Assembly (NCBI RefSeq): GCF_014640315.1
Contig: NZ_BMGS01000005.1
Span: 310,001 to 374,000 of the forward strand
From: Hymenobacter glacieicola
GTDB taxonomy: Bacteria; Bacteroidota; Bacteroidia; Cytophagales; Hymenobacteraceae
Length of the DNA: 64,000 nucleotides
Direction: 5' to 3'
This document shows positions 49,929 through 58,761 of the stretch, piece after piece. Position 1 is the stretch's first letter. Every line of letters begins with the position of its first letter. The notes beneath the pieces are model-generated. The model saw nothing but the letters and a program-made list of their open reading frames with translations. It searched no databases and was not told the origin of the DNA. Both the position numbers and the translations under genes were made by a program.

Positions 49929-49960
49929 ATGTGCACTGGCAAGGCCAGTAACAACCAAAT

Positions 49961-50791
49961 TTACTTGATAGCGAAGGTCACGGGAACCGTGTAGTACACG
50001 GATACGGCCCGACCATTCTGCTTACCAGGAGTAAAGCGCGGCAGGTTCTTGATAACTCGGAGCGACTCTTCGTCGCAACCAGCACCAATGCCTTTCTGCA
50101 CTTCAGCGTTCGTAACGGCTCCGTCGGGACCAACTACGAACTTAATGAAAACGCGGCCTTCAACCTGGTTGCGTAGTGCCATTGCCGGATACTTGATGTT
50201 CTTGGCAATGTACTGCAGTAGCGCTTCTTGTCCGCCGGGGAAAACCGGCATCTGTTCAACGTAGGTGTAAGGCTTGGTTTCCACTACCTCCTCCACCGCT
50301 TTAGTGCCTTCACCGGGTTCCAAACCAGCCAAGTCGGCCGGATTATCGGTGTTGCCCTTCACGGTTTCGTTGGCTACCACTTTATCCTTTAGCTCCTCCT
50401 GATCCGGAATTTCTTCCTGCTTCTGTACTTCCTCATCTTTCTTTACGACGGGGGGCACAAACTTAATCGTGGAAAGCTTTGGTGGCGGCGGTGGTGGCGC
50501 GTCTGGTGGCGGTGGCGGTGGCGGTGGCGGCTTAGTCGCATCCAGCGGTGGTGCCTCCAGCACGTTTACCTTCAGCATTTTCTCATCCTCCACTACCTCA
50601 TCTTTCTTCATCATGCGTGCCACCAAGGGGAAGGCAATCATGAGAGCAAAGAGAGCAACGGCAATGAGAACTGCCCGGGTTACGTGCTTTCCATACACCC
50701 GCCGGATCACGTAGGCTCCATAGGCCTTATTGCGCCCCTCGAAGACGATGTCATCGAGGGATGCTTTGGCCAATTGCGAGTTGTCCATCAT
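49961..50791 (-). CDS. TonB family energy transducer (first copy)
   Basis: 276 residues. It shares the N-terminal segment SLDDIVFEGRNKAYGAYV with its paralogue and has a membrane helix at about 38-60. The spacer includes a run of prolines near 92-110 (two blocks of nine and six) and many Lys/Glu (KKDEEVQKQEEIPDQEEL), a stiff periplasmic rod. The TonB_C domain has YPAMALRNQVEGRVFIKFVV, VQKGIGAGCDEESLRVI and VSVYYTVPVTF. Its start overlaps the stop of the second exbD (ATGA, 50788-50791), so it is translated with the exbB-exbD-exbD genes. Confidence 0.93.
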   Translation of the reverse strand: MMDNSQLAKASLDDIVFEGRNKAYGAYVIRRVYGKHVTRAVLIAVALFALMIAFPLVARMMKKDEVVEDEKMLKVNVLEAPPLDATKPPPPPPPPPDAPPPPPPKLSTIKFVPPVVKKDEEVQKQEEIPDQEELKDKVVANETVKGNTDNPADLAGLEPGEGTKAVEEVVETKPYTYVEQMPVFPGGQEALLQYIAKNIKYPAMALRNQVEGRVFIKFVVGPDGAVTNAEVQKGIGAGCDEESLRVIKNLPRFTPGKQNGRAVSVYYTVPVTFAIK

Positions 50792-51306
50792 AATCCAGAA
50801 GTTTTAATCAGTTCTTGATCAGGCTTGGAGATGTCCACCAGAGCATACTTCTTGGTTTCCGTGATGTTCATCTCGTCAAGAATATCAACCATATTCTTGT
50901 AAGCCGATTTATCGTCCGGCTTGATCAGCACAACGAGCTGCGGGTTGCTTTTGTGCTGAAGCAGCACCTTGCGAATCCCATCAGCACCGTAGTTGGAAAG
51001 CTTCAACTCCGGCTTGGTAGTACCATCCAACAAGCCATCGTAATAGTACAGCTTGTTGTTCTCGCCTAACAGCAGAGTCAGTGCATTCGACGCCTTGATA
51101 GGCGGCTGCTCTTCACCCGGTTTGGGTTTTACCGGCATAGCAACCTCCATAACAGTAGGTTTGCTAAAGGTAGTCGTGAGCATAAAGAAGGTAAGCAGCA
51201 GGAACGCCAAGTCAACCATTGGGGTCATGTCGATTTTGGTCGACATTTTCTTGGCTCTCTTCTTACCTCCTTTACCGGAGTCGGCTTGTTGTTGTATTTC
51301 TGCCAT
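50788..51306 (-). CDS. Biopolymer transporter ExbD (second)
   Basis: 172 residues. A lysine-rich cytoplasmic head (DSGKGGKKRAKKMSTK) precedes the membrane helix DMTPMVDLAFLLLTFFML, with the conserved aspartate of the ExbD/TolR proton path (VDLAFLLLTF). The periplasmic domain ends with ETKKYALVDISKPDQELI. It pairs with ExbB to convert the proton gradient into movement of TonB. It lies 11 bp downstream of the first exbD. Confidence 0.93.
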   Translation of the reverse strand: MAEIQQQADSGKGGKKRAKKMSTKIDMTPMVDLAFLLLTFFMLTTTFSKPTVMEVAMPVKPKPGEEQPPIKASNALTLLLGENNKLYYYDGLLDGTTKPELKLSNYGADGIRKVLLQHKSNPQLVVLIKPDDKSAYKNMVDILDEMNITETKKYALVDISKPDQELIKTSGL

Positions 51307-51317
51307 GTCTGTGCGGG

Positions 51318-51947
51318 TTAGTTACCGGCTACTGGTTTGGTTTCCAGGTCGGTAATCAGGTTGAACCGGTTAATGTTCTTATCCTGCATCAGCTTGATGA
51401 CTCTTTTCACCGTCGGTACGTCGGCATTGCCGTCGCCTTTGATAGCCACGTAGGAAGGCTTACCATAAGCTGACTTGCGGCTCAAAGCCTGGGCGGTTTG
51501 TACCCACTCGATGAACTGGTTGTTGACGGAGTCAGCAGGAATGCCTTCCTGCTTCACCAACTTCCGTTGTTCACTGTCCAAGCTAAGCAGCGCGGGCAGT
51601 TTTTCGATGGGAGTGCCAAAGCTTGAAGCAACGCCCTTGAAGGCTTGGATCTGAGAAGGAGTAAAGCTTACTCCGTACTTAGCTCCAACTTGCGTCAGCA
51701 AATCCGACTTGATAGCGTCATCATCTACTCCGAAGAATACGCGCTTGTCTTTGTCTACCGCAATTGTAATTACGTGCGATTCGGGCAAGCGAATTTCCGA
51801 GGTGGATGAAGGCGTATCTACCACCACTGCCTCTTCCGGGGCAAACTTGGTGGTGAGCATGAAGAAAGTCACCAGCAGGAAGGCCAAGTCCACCATCGGG
51901 GTCATATCCAGCGACGGTGACGTTCTATGAGGCTTTACTTTGGGCAT
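51318..51947 (-). CDS. Biopolymer transporter ExbD (first)
   Basis: 209 residues. The helix SLDMTPMVDLAFLLVTFFML has the conserved aspartate. The periplasmic domain (about 50-209) is longer than in the second copy because of an insert of about 50 residues (around 95-150, including PSQIQAFKGVASSFGTPIEK). Two different ExbD paralogues, one long and one short, in this order are the rule in Bacteroidota TonB clusters and suggest a hetero-oligomer with ExbB. Confidence 0.92.
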   Translation of the reverse strand: MPKVKPHRTSPSLDMTPMVDLAFLLVTFFMLTTKFAPEEAVVVDTPSSTSEIRLPESHVITIAVDKDKRVFFGVDDDAIKSDLLTQVGAKYGVSFTPSQIQAFKGVASSFGTPIEKLPALLSLDSEQRKLVKQEGIPADSVNNQFIEWVQTAQALSRKSAYGKPSYVAIKGDGNADVPTVKRVIKLMQDKNINRFNLITDLETKPVAGN

Positions 51948-52017
51948 TGCTGGTGTTGTTAGTTAGCGTAATTCAGAAACGAAGTAACCTATGCTTTAGT
52001 GCGTTGCCGCCCTAAAA

Positions 52018-52899
52018 TTAAGCAGTGTGGTGTTCGGTTTCGCCGTGCTGAGCAGCGAAGGTCTGAATGATGCTGAAGCCAGCTTCGTCGATGCTGTAAG
52101 TCAGCTCGTCAATTTTGCTGGTGAAGAAGTTGTAGGCTACGATGGCAATGGCCGAAGTACCGATACCCAGAGCCGTGTTGATCAGAGCTTCCGAGATACC
52201 GTTAGCCAGACCTACTGCGTCAGGAGCACCACCTTGAGCCAGTGCCGAGAAGGCCTTGATCATACCGAATACCGTACCCAGCAGACCTACCAGCGTGGCA
52301 ATAGAAGCCAGGGTGGATAGAATAACGAGGTTTTTCTCCAGCATGGGCAGCTCCAGAGCCGTTGACTCTTCAATTTCTTTCTGGATAGCCAGGATTTTCT
52401 GGTCTTTCTCCAAGTTACGCTCACGAGCCATCTCCTGGTATTTGCCCAGGCCAGCTTTTACCACGTTAGCTACCGAGCCCTTCTGCTGGTCGCAGGCGGC
52501 AATAGCACCGGTGATATCGTTTACGTTCAGCTTCTGGCGAATAGTGCGCACGAAAGATTCAATGCTCTTGCTGCCTTTAGCGCGGCTGATCGTGAGTGCC
52601 CGCTCAATCGAGAAGATGATTACGCACAGGAACATCGTCATCAGTAGCGGTACGATAGGACCACCTTTGTATACTACGCCGAAGTAGTCACCACCAATGG
52701 GGTTGTTTTCATTGTTACCACCTTGGAAGTGGCTGGCATCACCTAGGACGAATTTGTAGATGATCACGCTTACAATAAACGCCAATACGATGGCGAGAAT
52801 GGCAAACAGGGACGAACCACCGCCCTTCGCTTCGCCTTTCGGCGCTGCAGCAGCGGCGGGCCGAGCCGCGGGCTTGTTCATGGCATTCTTTTGTTCCAT
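52018..52899 (-). CDS. MotA/TolQ/ExbB proton channel protein ExbB
   Basis: 293 residues. An Ala/Pro/Gly-rich N-terminal tail of about 25 residues leads to the first helix (about 29-50), then PIVPLLMTMFLCVIIFSIER, LVILSTLASIATLVGLLGTV and ALGIGTSAIAIVAYNFF, the ExbB/TolQ helix set with the family GLLGTVFGMI and NTALGIGTSA motifs. The cytoplasmic loop has FVRTIRQKLNVNDITGAI. With the ExbDs it forms the inner-membrane motor. It begins the operon and has a full promoter at 53080-53111. An ATG at 52881 is an alternative start. Confidence 0.94.
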   Translation of the reverse strand: MEQKNAMNKPAARPAAAAAPKGEAKGGGSSLFAILAIVLAFIVSVIIYKFVLGDASHFQGGNNENNPIGGDYFGVVYKGGPIVPLLMTMFLCVIIFSIERALTISRAKGSKSIESFVRTIRQKLNVNDITGAIAACDQQKGSVANVVKAGLGKYQEMARERNLEKDQKILAIQKEIEESTALELPMLEKNLVILSTLASIATLVGLLGTVFGMIKAFSALAQGGAPDAVGLANGISEALINTALGIGTSAIAIVAYNFFTSKIDELTYSIDEAGFSIIQTFAAQHGETEHHTA

Positions 52900-53079
52900 T
52901 GTTCCGGAGAATTAGGGGGTTGTTGGTGAAAGGTTGAAGTACGAGTAAAAAAAGTGGAAATAAGTGGCTAGCCTATAGACGGGGAAACCCCGCTCACCCG
53001 CACGCATAACTTTGAAAAGTCTGGATAGCGTGGGTCTGCTCGTGTGCGGGGCGTGGTTCGAAAATAGATCTAGCCTTGG

Positions 53080-53111
53080 CAAACCTAATTAAAAACCTGT
53101 GTGTCGCCAAA
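53080..53111 (-). promoter_or_regulatory. Full sigma-A promoter of the exbB cluster
   Basis: On the minus strand TTTG (53111-53108), a 20-bp spacer, then TAGGTTTG (53087-53080). Both elements match. The start of exbB is about 175 bp further on, so the leader is long. Confidence 0.75.
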
Positions 53112-53166
53112 TGAAAAATGGGTTTAAACGCTTTAAAACAATGCGCGCCCCCAAAAAAGGCTATTT

Positions 53167-54000
53167 CTAACGCTGGGTTTGGGGGGCAGTGTCGGGTCGT
53201 TTTTTGGCTTCTTCCCAGTAGCTATCCATCTGAGTAAGCGTTAGGTCGCGGAGCTGATGACCATCCTGAGCCGCTGCCGTTTCCAAGAACTGAAAGCGGG
53301 TAATGAACTTACGGTTAGTGCGTTCAAGCGCTTCTTCGGGGTTGATGCCAGCGTGGCGGGCAAAGTTGATGAGGGAAAACAACAAGTCGCCGAATTCAGC
53401 GGCAGCCCGTTCCTGACTTGCCTGGGTGGGTTCTGGGGTAGTAAACTCTGCCTGAAACTCCTGCAGTTCTTCCTGCACCTTCTCCCAAACTTGCTCGGGC
53501 CGCTCCCAGTCGAAGCCAGCGCCTCTGGCTTTTTCCTGGATGCGCATGGCTTTTACCAAGGCCGGTAGTGAGGTAGGTACGCCGCCCAGGACTGACGAGT
53601 TCCCTTTTTCCTGCAGTTTCAGTTGCTCCCAGTTCCGTTTCACCTCCTCTTCGCTGTCGGCTTTTGTGCTGCCGTAGATGTGGGGATGGCGAAAAATAAG
53701 CTTCTCACACTGTGCATTCAGCACATCGGCAATGTCGAAGGCACCTTGTTCGCTGGCAATTTTTGCGTAGAAAGTAAGGTGAAGCATAACATCCCCCAAT
53801 TCCTTCTTCAGGTCGGCTAAGTCACCTCGAATAATGGCGTCGCTGAGTTCGTAGGTCTCCTCAATAGTAAGGTGACGCAAGCTTTCCAGCGTCTGCTTTT
53901 TATCCCAGGGACACTCAGCCCGGAGGCGGTCTAGTACATCAAGCAGGCGTCCGAAGGCCTCTAGCTGGGCCGAGCGGCGGGCGGCAGTAGTATCTTCCAT
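53167..54000 (-). CDS. mazG: Nucleoside triphosphate pyrophosphohydrolase MazG
   Basis: 277 residues. It removes aberrant nucleoside triphosphates by cleaving to the monophosphate and pyrophosphate. Two MazG units are visible: LRAECPWDKKQTLESLRHLTIEETYEL-type residues near 25-55 with DVMLHLTFYAKI, and a second around 190-240 (ARGAGFDWERPEQVWEKVQEEL; AEFGDLLFSLINFARH). The conserved EExxE...ExxD metal sites are intact. The start at 54000 sits 5 bp after a -7 element, so the long open frame upstream is not used. Confidence 0.93.
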   Translation of the reverse strand: MEDTTAARRSAQLEAFGRLLDVLDRLRAECPWDKKQTLESLRHLTIEETYELSDAIIRGDLADLKKELGDVMLHLTFYAKIASEQGAFDIADVLNAQCEKLIFRHPHIYGSTKADSEEEVKRNWEQLKLQEKGNSSVLGGVPTSLPALVKAMRIQEKARGAGFDWERPEQVWEKVQEELQEFQAEFTTPEPTQASQERAAAEFGDLLFSLINFARHAGINPEEALERTNRKFITRFQFLETAAAQDGHQLRDLTLTQMDSYWEEAKKRPDTAPQTQR

Positions 54001-54005
54001 TAGGT

Positions 54006-54013
54006 CAAATATA
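54006..54013 (-). promoter_or_regulatory. Promoter -7 element of mazG
   Basis: TATATTTG on the minus strand, an exact consensus, 5 bp before the ATG: a leaderless transcript is likely. Confidence 0.65.
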
Positions 54014-54111
54014 CAAGGAGCAAGATCATCGATTGTGCATACGCGGCTGGCAGACAGTGCCTGATTGCCCGTCGGACTGATTTCCACGTAGGGAAAGCAG
54101 GGGCAGTTGCC

Positions 54112-54119
54112 TACTTTTG
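54112..54119 (+). promoter_or_regulatory. Promoter -7 element of glmM
   Basis: TACTTTTG, an exact consensus, 48 bp before the GTG start at 54168. Together with 54006-54013 it forms a divergent pair. Confidence 0.65.
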
Positions 54120-54167
54120 CCCCTTCTTCCTTCTGATTACAGAGTACTTCAACATACGGACAGCACA

Positions 54168-55556
54168 GTGGCACTTATTAAATCAATTTCGGGCATACGA
54201 GGAACCATTGGGGGGGCGGCCGGCGATGGTCTCACTCCCATTGATGTGGTTAAATACGCCGCTGCCTTCGGCACGTGGGTGTTAGGCAAAACGCAGAATA
54301 ACACCATCGTCATCGGCCGCGACGCCCGCTTGTCGGGGGATATGGTTAGCCGGTTGGTATCAGCCACCCTCCAAGGACTTGGTATTAACGTAATTGACTT
54401 GGGGTTAAGTACTACTCCAACAGTAGAAATGGCCGTACCCGCTAAAAACGCGGGAGGTGGTATCATTCTTACGGCCTCGCACAACCCCAAGCAGTGGAAC
54501 GCGCTGAAATTGCTTAATGCGGCTGGTGAGTTTATTTCTGACGAGGATGGCAAGCAAGTGCTGGCCCTCGGCGACACCGAAGCGTTTGATTTTGCCCCGG
54601 TCACCAAACTCGGCAAGTACACCACCGACGATACCTTCCTGCAGGAACACATCAACGCTATTCTGGCCCTACCGTTGGTAGACAAGCAAGCCATTAAGGC
54701 TAAAAATTTCCGGGTAGTTGTGGATGCCGTTAACTCCACGGGAGGCTTCGCGGTGCCTATGTTGCTTCAGCAGTTGGGGGTAGAGGTAATCGAAAAGCTG
54801 TTCTGTGAGCCTACCGGCGACTTTGCTCATAATCCAGAACCTTTGCCCGAGAACCTGCGCGACATTGCCCGGGTGCTCGAAAAAGGCTCTTTTGACCTCG
54901 GTATTGTGGTTGACCCGGACGTGGACCGCCTGGCGCTAGTGAATGAAGACGGGACCATGTTCGGGGAGGAGTACACCTTAGTAGCTGTAGCCGATTACGT
55001 GCTGCAGCAGAGTGGGGGCGGCAACACCGTCAGCAACCTGAGCAGCACCCGCGCCCTGCGCGATGTAACCGAAAAGCAGGGCGGTAGCTACGCCGCGGCC
55101 GCCGTAGGCGAAGTGAACGTAGTCAACAAAATGAAGGAAACCGGCGCCATCATTGGGGGCGAAGGCAACGGCGGCATCATTTACCCAGAGTTGCACTACG
55201 GCCGCGACTCGTTGGTAGGCATTGCGCTTTTCCTGAGCCACTTAGCTAAGACGGGCATGACCATGACCCGCCTGCGGGCTTCCTACCCGAATTACTTCAT
55301 TTCAAAAAATAAGATTGAGTTGACGCCGGAAATCAACACCGACGAGGTGCTGGTGCGCATGGAAGAGCGCTACGCCAAGCAGCCAATCAACACGATTGAC
55401 GGGGTTAAGATTGAGTTCGACAAAGAGTGGGTACACCTGCGCAAATCGAACACCGAGCCGATTATCCGCATCTATGCTGAGTCGGACTCAAACGCCACTG
55501 CGGATCATTTAGCCAATAAAATCATTGGCGACATCAAGGAAATCATCAGCAAATAA
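54168..55556 (+). CDS. glmM: Phosphoglucosamine mutase GlmM
   Basis: 462 residues. It makes glucosamine-1-phosphate for UDP-GlcNAc and so for peptidoglycan and LPS. The phosphoserine loop is TASHNPKQWNALK (Ser104), the metal loop DPDVDRLAL, and the sugar loop GGEGNGGIIYPELHYGRD; the C-terminal phosphate loop is SNTEPIIRIYAE. GTG at 54168 is chosen because the family N-terminus (LIKSISGIRGTIGG) starts there. It could also serve as a general phosphomannomutase; the family in Bacteroidota is usually named phosphoglucosamine mutase. Confidence 0.93.
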   Translation: MALIKSISGIRGTIGGAAGDGLTPIDVVKYAAAFGTWVLGKTQNNTIVIGRDARLSGDMVSRLVSATLQGLGINVIDLGLSTTPTVEMAVPAKNAGGGIILTASHNPKQWNALKLLNAAGEFISDEDGKQVLALGDTEAFDFAPVTKLGKYTTDDTFLQEHINAILALPLVDKQAIKAKNFRVVVDAVNSTGGFAVPMLLQQLGVEVIEKLFCEPTGDFAHNPEPLPENLRDIARVLEKGSFDLGIVVDPDVDRLALVNEDGTMFGEEYTLVAVADYVLQQSGGGNTVSNLSSTRALRDVTEKQGGSYAAAAVGEVNVVNKMKETGAIIGGEGNGGIIYPELHYGRDSLVGIALFLSHLAKTGMTMTRLRASYPNYFISKNKIELTPEINTDEVLVRMEERYAKQPINTIDGVKIEFDKEWVHLRKSNTEPIIRIYAESDSNATADHLANKIIGDIKEIISK

Positions 55557-55574
55557 GCAGTAGCTGCTACGCCC

Positions 55575-55627
55575 ATGGAAACAGCCTGCTTCAAGCCGAA
55601 TTGCGGTTTGAAGCAGGCTGTTTCCAT
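55575..55627. terminator. Long terminator hairpin after glmM
   Basis: About 20-bp perfect stem (55575-55594 with 55608-55627). No strong T-tract. Confidence 0.85.
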
Positions 55628-55691
55628 TACTTGCAGAAGGCACACTGGGGTAGGCGATGTACAGAATTCCGGCTACCCCGGCGGAATCCTG

Positions 55692-55699
55692 TATTTTTG
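55692..55699 (+). promoter_or_regulatory. Promoter -7 element of the cysteine desulfurase gene
   Basis: TATTTTTG, an exact consensus, 46 bp before the start codon. Confidence 0.6.
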
Positions 55700-55745
55700 C
55701 CGGGCCTTTCCTTTCTAAGTATCCACGATTACGCTTGCCCTGCCC

Positions 55746-56894
55746 ATGAACGTGTATTTCGATAATGCCGCGACCACGCCGCTAGATCCCGAAGTGCTGG
55801 ATGCCATGCTGCCCTTCATGCGGGACCATTTTGGTAACCCCAGCAGCATCCATGGGCACGGCCGGCAGGTGCGGGCGGCCATCGAAAACGCCCGCAAGAC
55901 GATTGCCCACCTCATTAATGCCGCTCCCGCCGAAATCGTGTTTACCTCCTGCGGGACGGAAGCCGACAACTACGCCGCCTTTGGCAGCGTCCGGACGCTG
56001 GGGCTTACGCACGCCATTACCTCGCCGCTGGAGCACCACGCGGTGCTGCACACCTTGCAGGCTCTGCAAAAGGCCGGTGACATTCAGCTCAGCTACGTGC
56101 GCCACGATGCGCAAGGCCGGTTTGATTTGGCTCATCTGGAGGAGCTTCTAGCTACCCATCCACGTACTTTCGTAAGCTTAATGCACGCCAACAACGAAAT
56201 TGGCAACCTCAACGACATTGTGGCCATCGGGGAACTGTGTGCCCAATACAATGCCGTATTCCACACGGATACGGTGCAGACGATGGGCCACTACCCTCAC
56301 AATGTGCAGCAGCTTAAGGCCAACTTCTTGGTTGGCTCAGCGCATAAATTTCACGGTCCGAAAGGCATTGGCTTTCTGTACCGCCGGTCTGGATTGCTGG
56401 TGGACGCCCTAATTCATGGTGGCTCGCAGGAGCGCAACCAGCGGGCGGGCACGGAAAACGTGTACGGCATTATCGGCTTGGCCAAAGCGCTGGAAATTGC
56501 CTACCGTGACATGGCCACGCATCAGCGCCACATTCAAGGCCTGAAAGACCGGTTCATTGAAAAGCTGCGGACGGAAATTGACGGGGTAGAATTCAACGGC
56601 ACCTCCGCCGAGGCGGATAAGAGCCTGTACACCGTGCTGAGCGTGAGCCTGCCGCCTTCCGAGCTAAACGAAATGCTGCTGTTTAACCTCGATATCAACA
56701 AGGTGTCCGTGTCGGGCGGATCTGCCTGCACTAGCGGGGCCAACGCTGGTTCGCACGTACTCAGCGCCCTCAACGCCGACCCGGACCGGGGCACGATTCG
56801 CTTCTCGATGAGCAAGTACAATACCGCTGAGGAGGTAGACTACGCCGTGGAGCAACTCGCCAAAATGTACCGCCGGCAGCCCCTGAAAATCTGA
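55746..56894 (+). CDS. Cysteine desulfurase (NifS/IscS family)
   Basis: 382 residues, PLP enzyme that takes sulphur from cysteine for Fe-S clusters or thio-tRNA. YFDNAATTPLDPEVL starts the fold; HANNEIGNLND, the PLP lysine Lys201 in GSAHKFHGPKGIGF, and the active-site cysteine Cys328 in SGGSACTSGA are all present; RAGTENV is intact. The lysine context and the ACTSG loop place it with the NifS/IscS class rather than SufS. No scaffold gene (iscU) is adjacent. It stands alone between two strong terminators. With MnmH the enzyme may supply sulphur for 2-thiouridine, which is an inference. Confidence 0.93.
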   Translation: MNVYFDNAATTPLDPEVLDAMLPFMRDHFGNPSSIHGHGRQVRAAIENARKTIAHLINAAPAEIVFTSCGTEADNYAAFGSVRTLGLTHAITSPLEHHAVLHTLQALQKAGDIQLSYVRHDAQGRFDLAHLEELLATHPRTFVSLMHANNEIGNLNDIVAIGELCAQYNAVFHTDTVQTMGHYPHNVQQLKANFLVGSAHKFHGPKGIGFLYRRSGLLVDALIHGGSQERNQRAGTENVYGIIGLAKALEIAYRDMATHQRHIQGLKDRFIEKLRTEIDGVEFNGTSAEADKSLYTVLSVSLPPSELNEMLLFNLDINKVSVSGGSACTSGANAGSHVLSALNADPDRGTIRFSMSKYNTAEEVDYAVEQLAKMYRRQPLKI

Positions 56895-56910
56895 TTTCAC
56901 AGGTTGAGTT

Positions 56911-56969
56911 TATCAGCTATAAAAAAGGGGCCGCTGCCTTGCACAGCGGCCCCTTTTTTATAGCTGATA
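56911..56969. terminator. Long bidirectional terminator
   Basis: A perfect 26-bp stem (56911-56936 with 56944-56969) around a 7-nt loop, with six A at one inner flank and six T at the other; it separates convergent genes. Confidence 0.95.
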
Positions 56970-56975
56970 ACAAGG

Positions 56976-57905
56976 CTACTCCAGCGACTCGCGGCGGTGT
57001 ACTACCCGCTGCTTTATGTAGAAAATCAGCAGACCCAGCCCGAGCACGAAGCCTACATCAATGCCGAAGCGGGTAAGGCCTTCGAGTGCCAGATGGGACT
57101 GACCAAGGGCAATACCGGAGCCTACCAACGCCGCGGCGGGCATCAGAATAAGCGCAATCAGGGCGCCGGCAATAACGCTCCGACGATAGGCGGCAATGAT
57201 AACAATGCCGGCTGCTGCGCCACAGGCAGATACCAGCAGCTCCTTCAGAGAAGGGTTGGAAATGTTATGCACCTCCGGATTGTTCATGAGGGCTGATGCA
57301 GTAGTTTCCCCAGCTCCTACCAACCAAAGCATGGTAAGTCCGGCCGTTAGCATAAACAGGGAATAGCCAATGAGCACCGACCGTAAGCCCCGGCCCACCA
57401 CCTGCCACCGCCGCAGTATTACCCCCATTGGAATGGCAGCAATGGGTTCAAACCCAGGTGAAATAATGCTGGCGGCAATAAAGGCTACTGCCTGCGGTAC
57501 CGGTTCGGAGACAAGGCCCACGGCCGCCATAACGCCGCCTAGGGCCATAAGAGCAGCATAATTAGGAGTCGGACGGCCTTGGTGGCGTAACCCGGCTTCC
57601 ACTTCTTCCCAAATGGCCTCGTCTCGGTCGTTGAGAACCTGCTCGCCATGAGCTGGGTCAATTATGCTGCTCAGCTCGGCCGTTGAGATGGACAGCTCCT
57701 CTGGTGTAGCTACGGCTGCCCGGGCTTGGCGCAGCACTTCATCGGCGCCGCGGTTAAGCACTTGCACCGTAATAATGTCGCCGACTGGTTTACGAGAGGC
57801 GCCAATTTGGACACTTACGCTGATAACATCCTCAATCTCAAGTAGCTTTTGGGATAAGGGTTCAGTAATAGGGGCAGGTACTGTAAGCGCGAGACTCCGG
57901 TGCAT
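56976..57905 (-). CDS. DUF389 family membrane protein
   Basis: 309 residues. An N-terminal soluble part (about 1-110: ITEPLSQKLLEIEDVISVSVQ, GDIITVQVLNRGADEVL) is followed by helices with AFIAASIISPGFEPIAAIPMG (the ISPxxxPI core of DUF389), LKELLVSACGAAAGIVIIA and IGVDVGFVLGLGLLIF-type segments. The family (TIGR00341) is thought to be a transporter or anchor, but no substrate is known. The ATG at 57905 begins the conserved domain; the frame is open upstream without similarity. Confidence 0.85.
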   Translation of the reverse strand: MHRSLALTVPAPITEPLSQKLLEIEDVISVSVQIGASRKPVGDIITVQVLNRGADEVLRQARAAVATPEELSISTAELSSIIDPAHGEQVLNDRDEAIWEEVEAGLRHQGRPTPNYAALMALGGVMAAVGLVSEPVPQAVAFIAASIISPGFEPIAAIPMGVILRRWQVVGRGLRSVLIGYSLFMLTAGLTMLWLVGAGETTASALMNNPEVHNISNPSLKELLVSACGAAAGIVIIAAYRRSVIAGALIALILMPAAALVGSGIALGQSHLALEGLTRFGIDVGFVLGLGLLIFYIKQRVVHRRESLE

Positions 57906-58069
57906 AAGCGGTAGGTAGTAAAATCGACTATACGTAGGGAAGCGCTGTTGGCTTACTTGTATTTCGAAATTTTGCCTAATACTGTAGCCGTAGCGTGGTG
58001 GCAAGGCTGTGGCGGGTATCATATTAGGAGCTTGCTTCGTATGGAACTCCCAAACCTGTTTACCTCCCT

Positions 58070-58735
58070 ATGGCCGACATCAACATTCAGCGTAAAAAGT
58101 CTTCGCCTAGCCCTTGGCTCCTTATCCTGCTGGTGCTGGCGGTAGTGGCCCTGGGCGCCTACTTCTTATTGCGCGCCGATTCCGCAACGCCCGCCGCCCC
58201 GGCTTCTGTGCCGGCCAAAGCAGAGGCTGGAGTGCCCGCGCCGCCAGATAGCAGCACAGGGGCCGAAACGGGCCCCCGCCCATCTGGTCGGGATGCTGTG
58301 GGCGATATGGCAGCGGAAGCGGCGCCCGTTACGCCGGAAGTTCTGGCTTCTTTTGCCCAAAGTGATGCCACCCAGCCCCAGTACGGCCGCGAAGGCCTGC
58401 GGCTGCTTACAGCCGCCCTCGTTGACTTAGTTGACCGGGACGATTTTCGGGAGTCAGCCATTGCCACCCAGCGCGACGAACTGACCAGCGCCACGGCTCG
58501 GCTCGGCGAAGCGGGTACCAGCTTACGGCCGGGGTACGTGGCCGCTACGGCGCTGTTGCAGGCCATGCAACGGAAAGGCTACCCAGAGCTAGAGTCTGAA
58601 ATCAACCAGTTAACTAGCCAAGCCGCTACCCTTAGCGGCCGGTCGGCTACGGCTCAGGATCAGGAACAACTGCGCGCCTACCTCACCCGGGCTGCCAGCG
58701 TGGTCAAGGCATTACATCAGCCTCCCACCCGTTAA
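58070..58735 (+). CDS. Hypothetical single-pass membrane protein
   Basis: 221 residues, not recognised. A basic head (MADINIQRKKSSPSP) precedes one helix (about 16-34: WLLILLVLAVVALGAYFLL). Residues 38-80 are Ala/Pro/Ser-rich linker. The C-terminal half (about 85-221) is helical: RLLTAALVDLVDRDDFRE, TSLRPGYVAATALLQAMQRKGY and LTRAASVVKALHQPP. Orientation suggests the bulk is periplasmic. It is followed 26 bp later by a PRC-barrel gene on the same strand, so they are a probable pair. Confidence 0.75.
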   Translation: MADINIQRKKSSPSPWLLILLVLAVVALGAYFLLRADSATPAAPASVPAKAEAGVPAPPDSSTGAETGPRPSGRDAVGDMAAEAAPVTPEVLASFAQSDATQPQYGREGLRLLTAALVDLVDRDDFRESAIATQRDELTSATARLGEAGTSLRPGYVAATALLQAMQRKGYPELESEINQLTSQAATLSGRSATAQDQEQLRAYLTRAASVVKALHQPPTR

Positions 58736-58761
58736 ACAGCCCAACTGTACCTTATTCTCCT

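Noticed and set aside
50469..50714. Plus-strand glycine-run open frame
   Set aside because: The glycines are the reverse strand of the poly-proline spacer of TonB.
53007..53014. Plus-strand TAACTTTG as a promoter toward the exbB antisense strand
   Set aside because: It has no -33 element and no gene follows on that strand; a chance match is expected at this frequency, so it is mentioned only as a remark.
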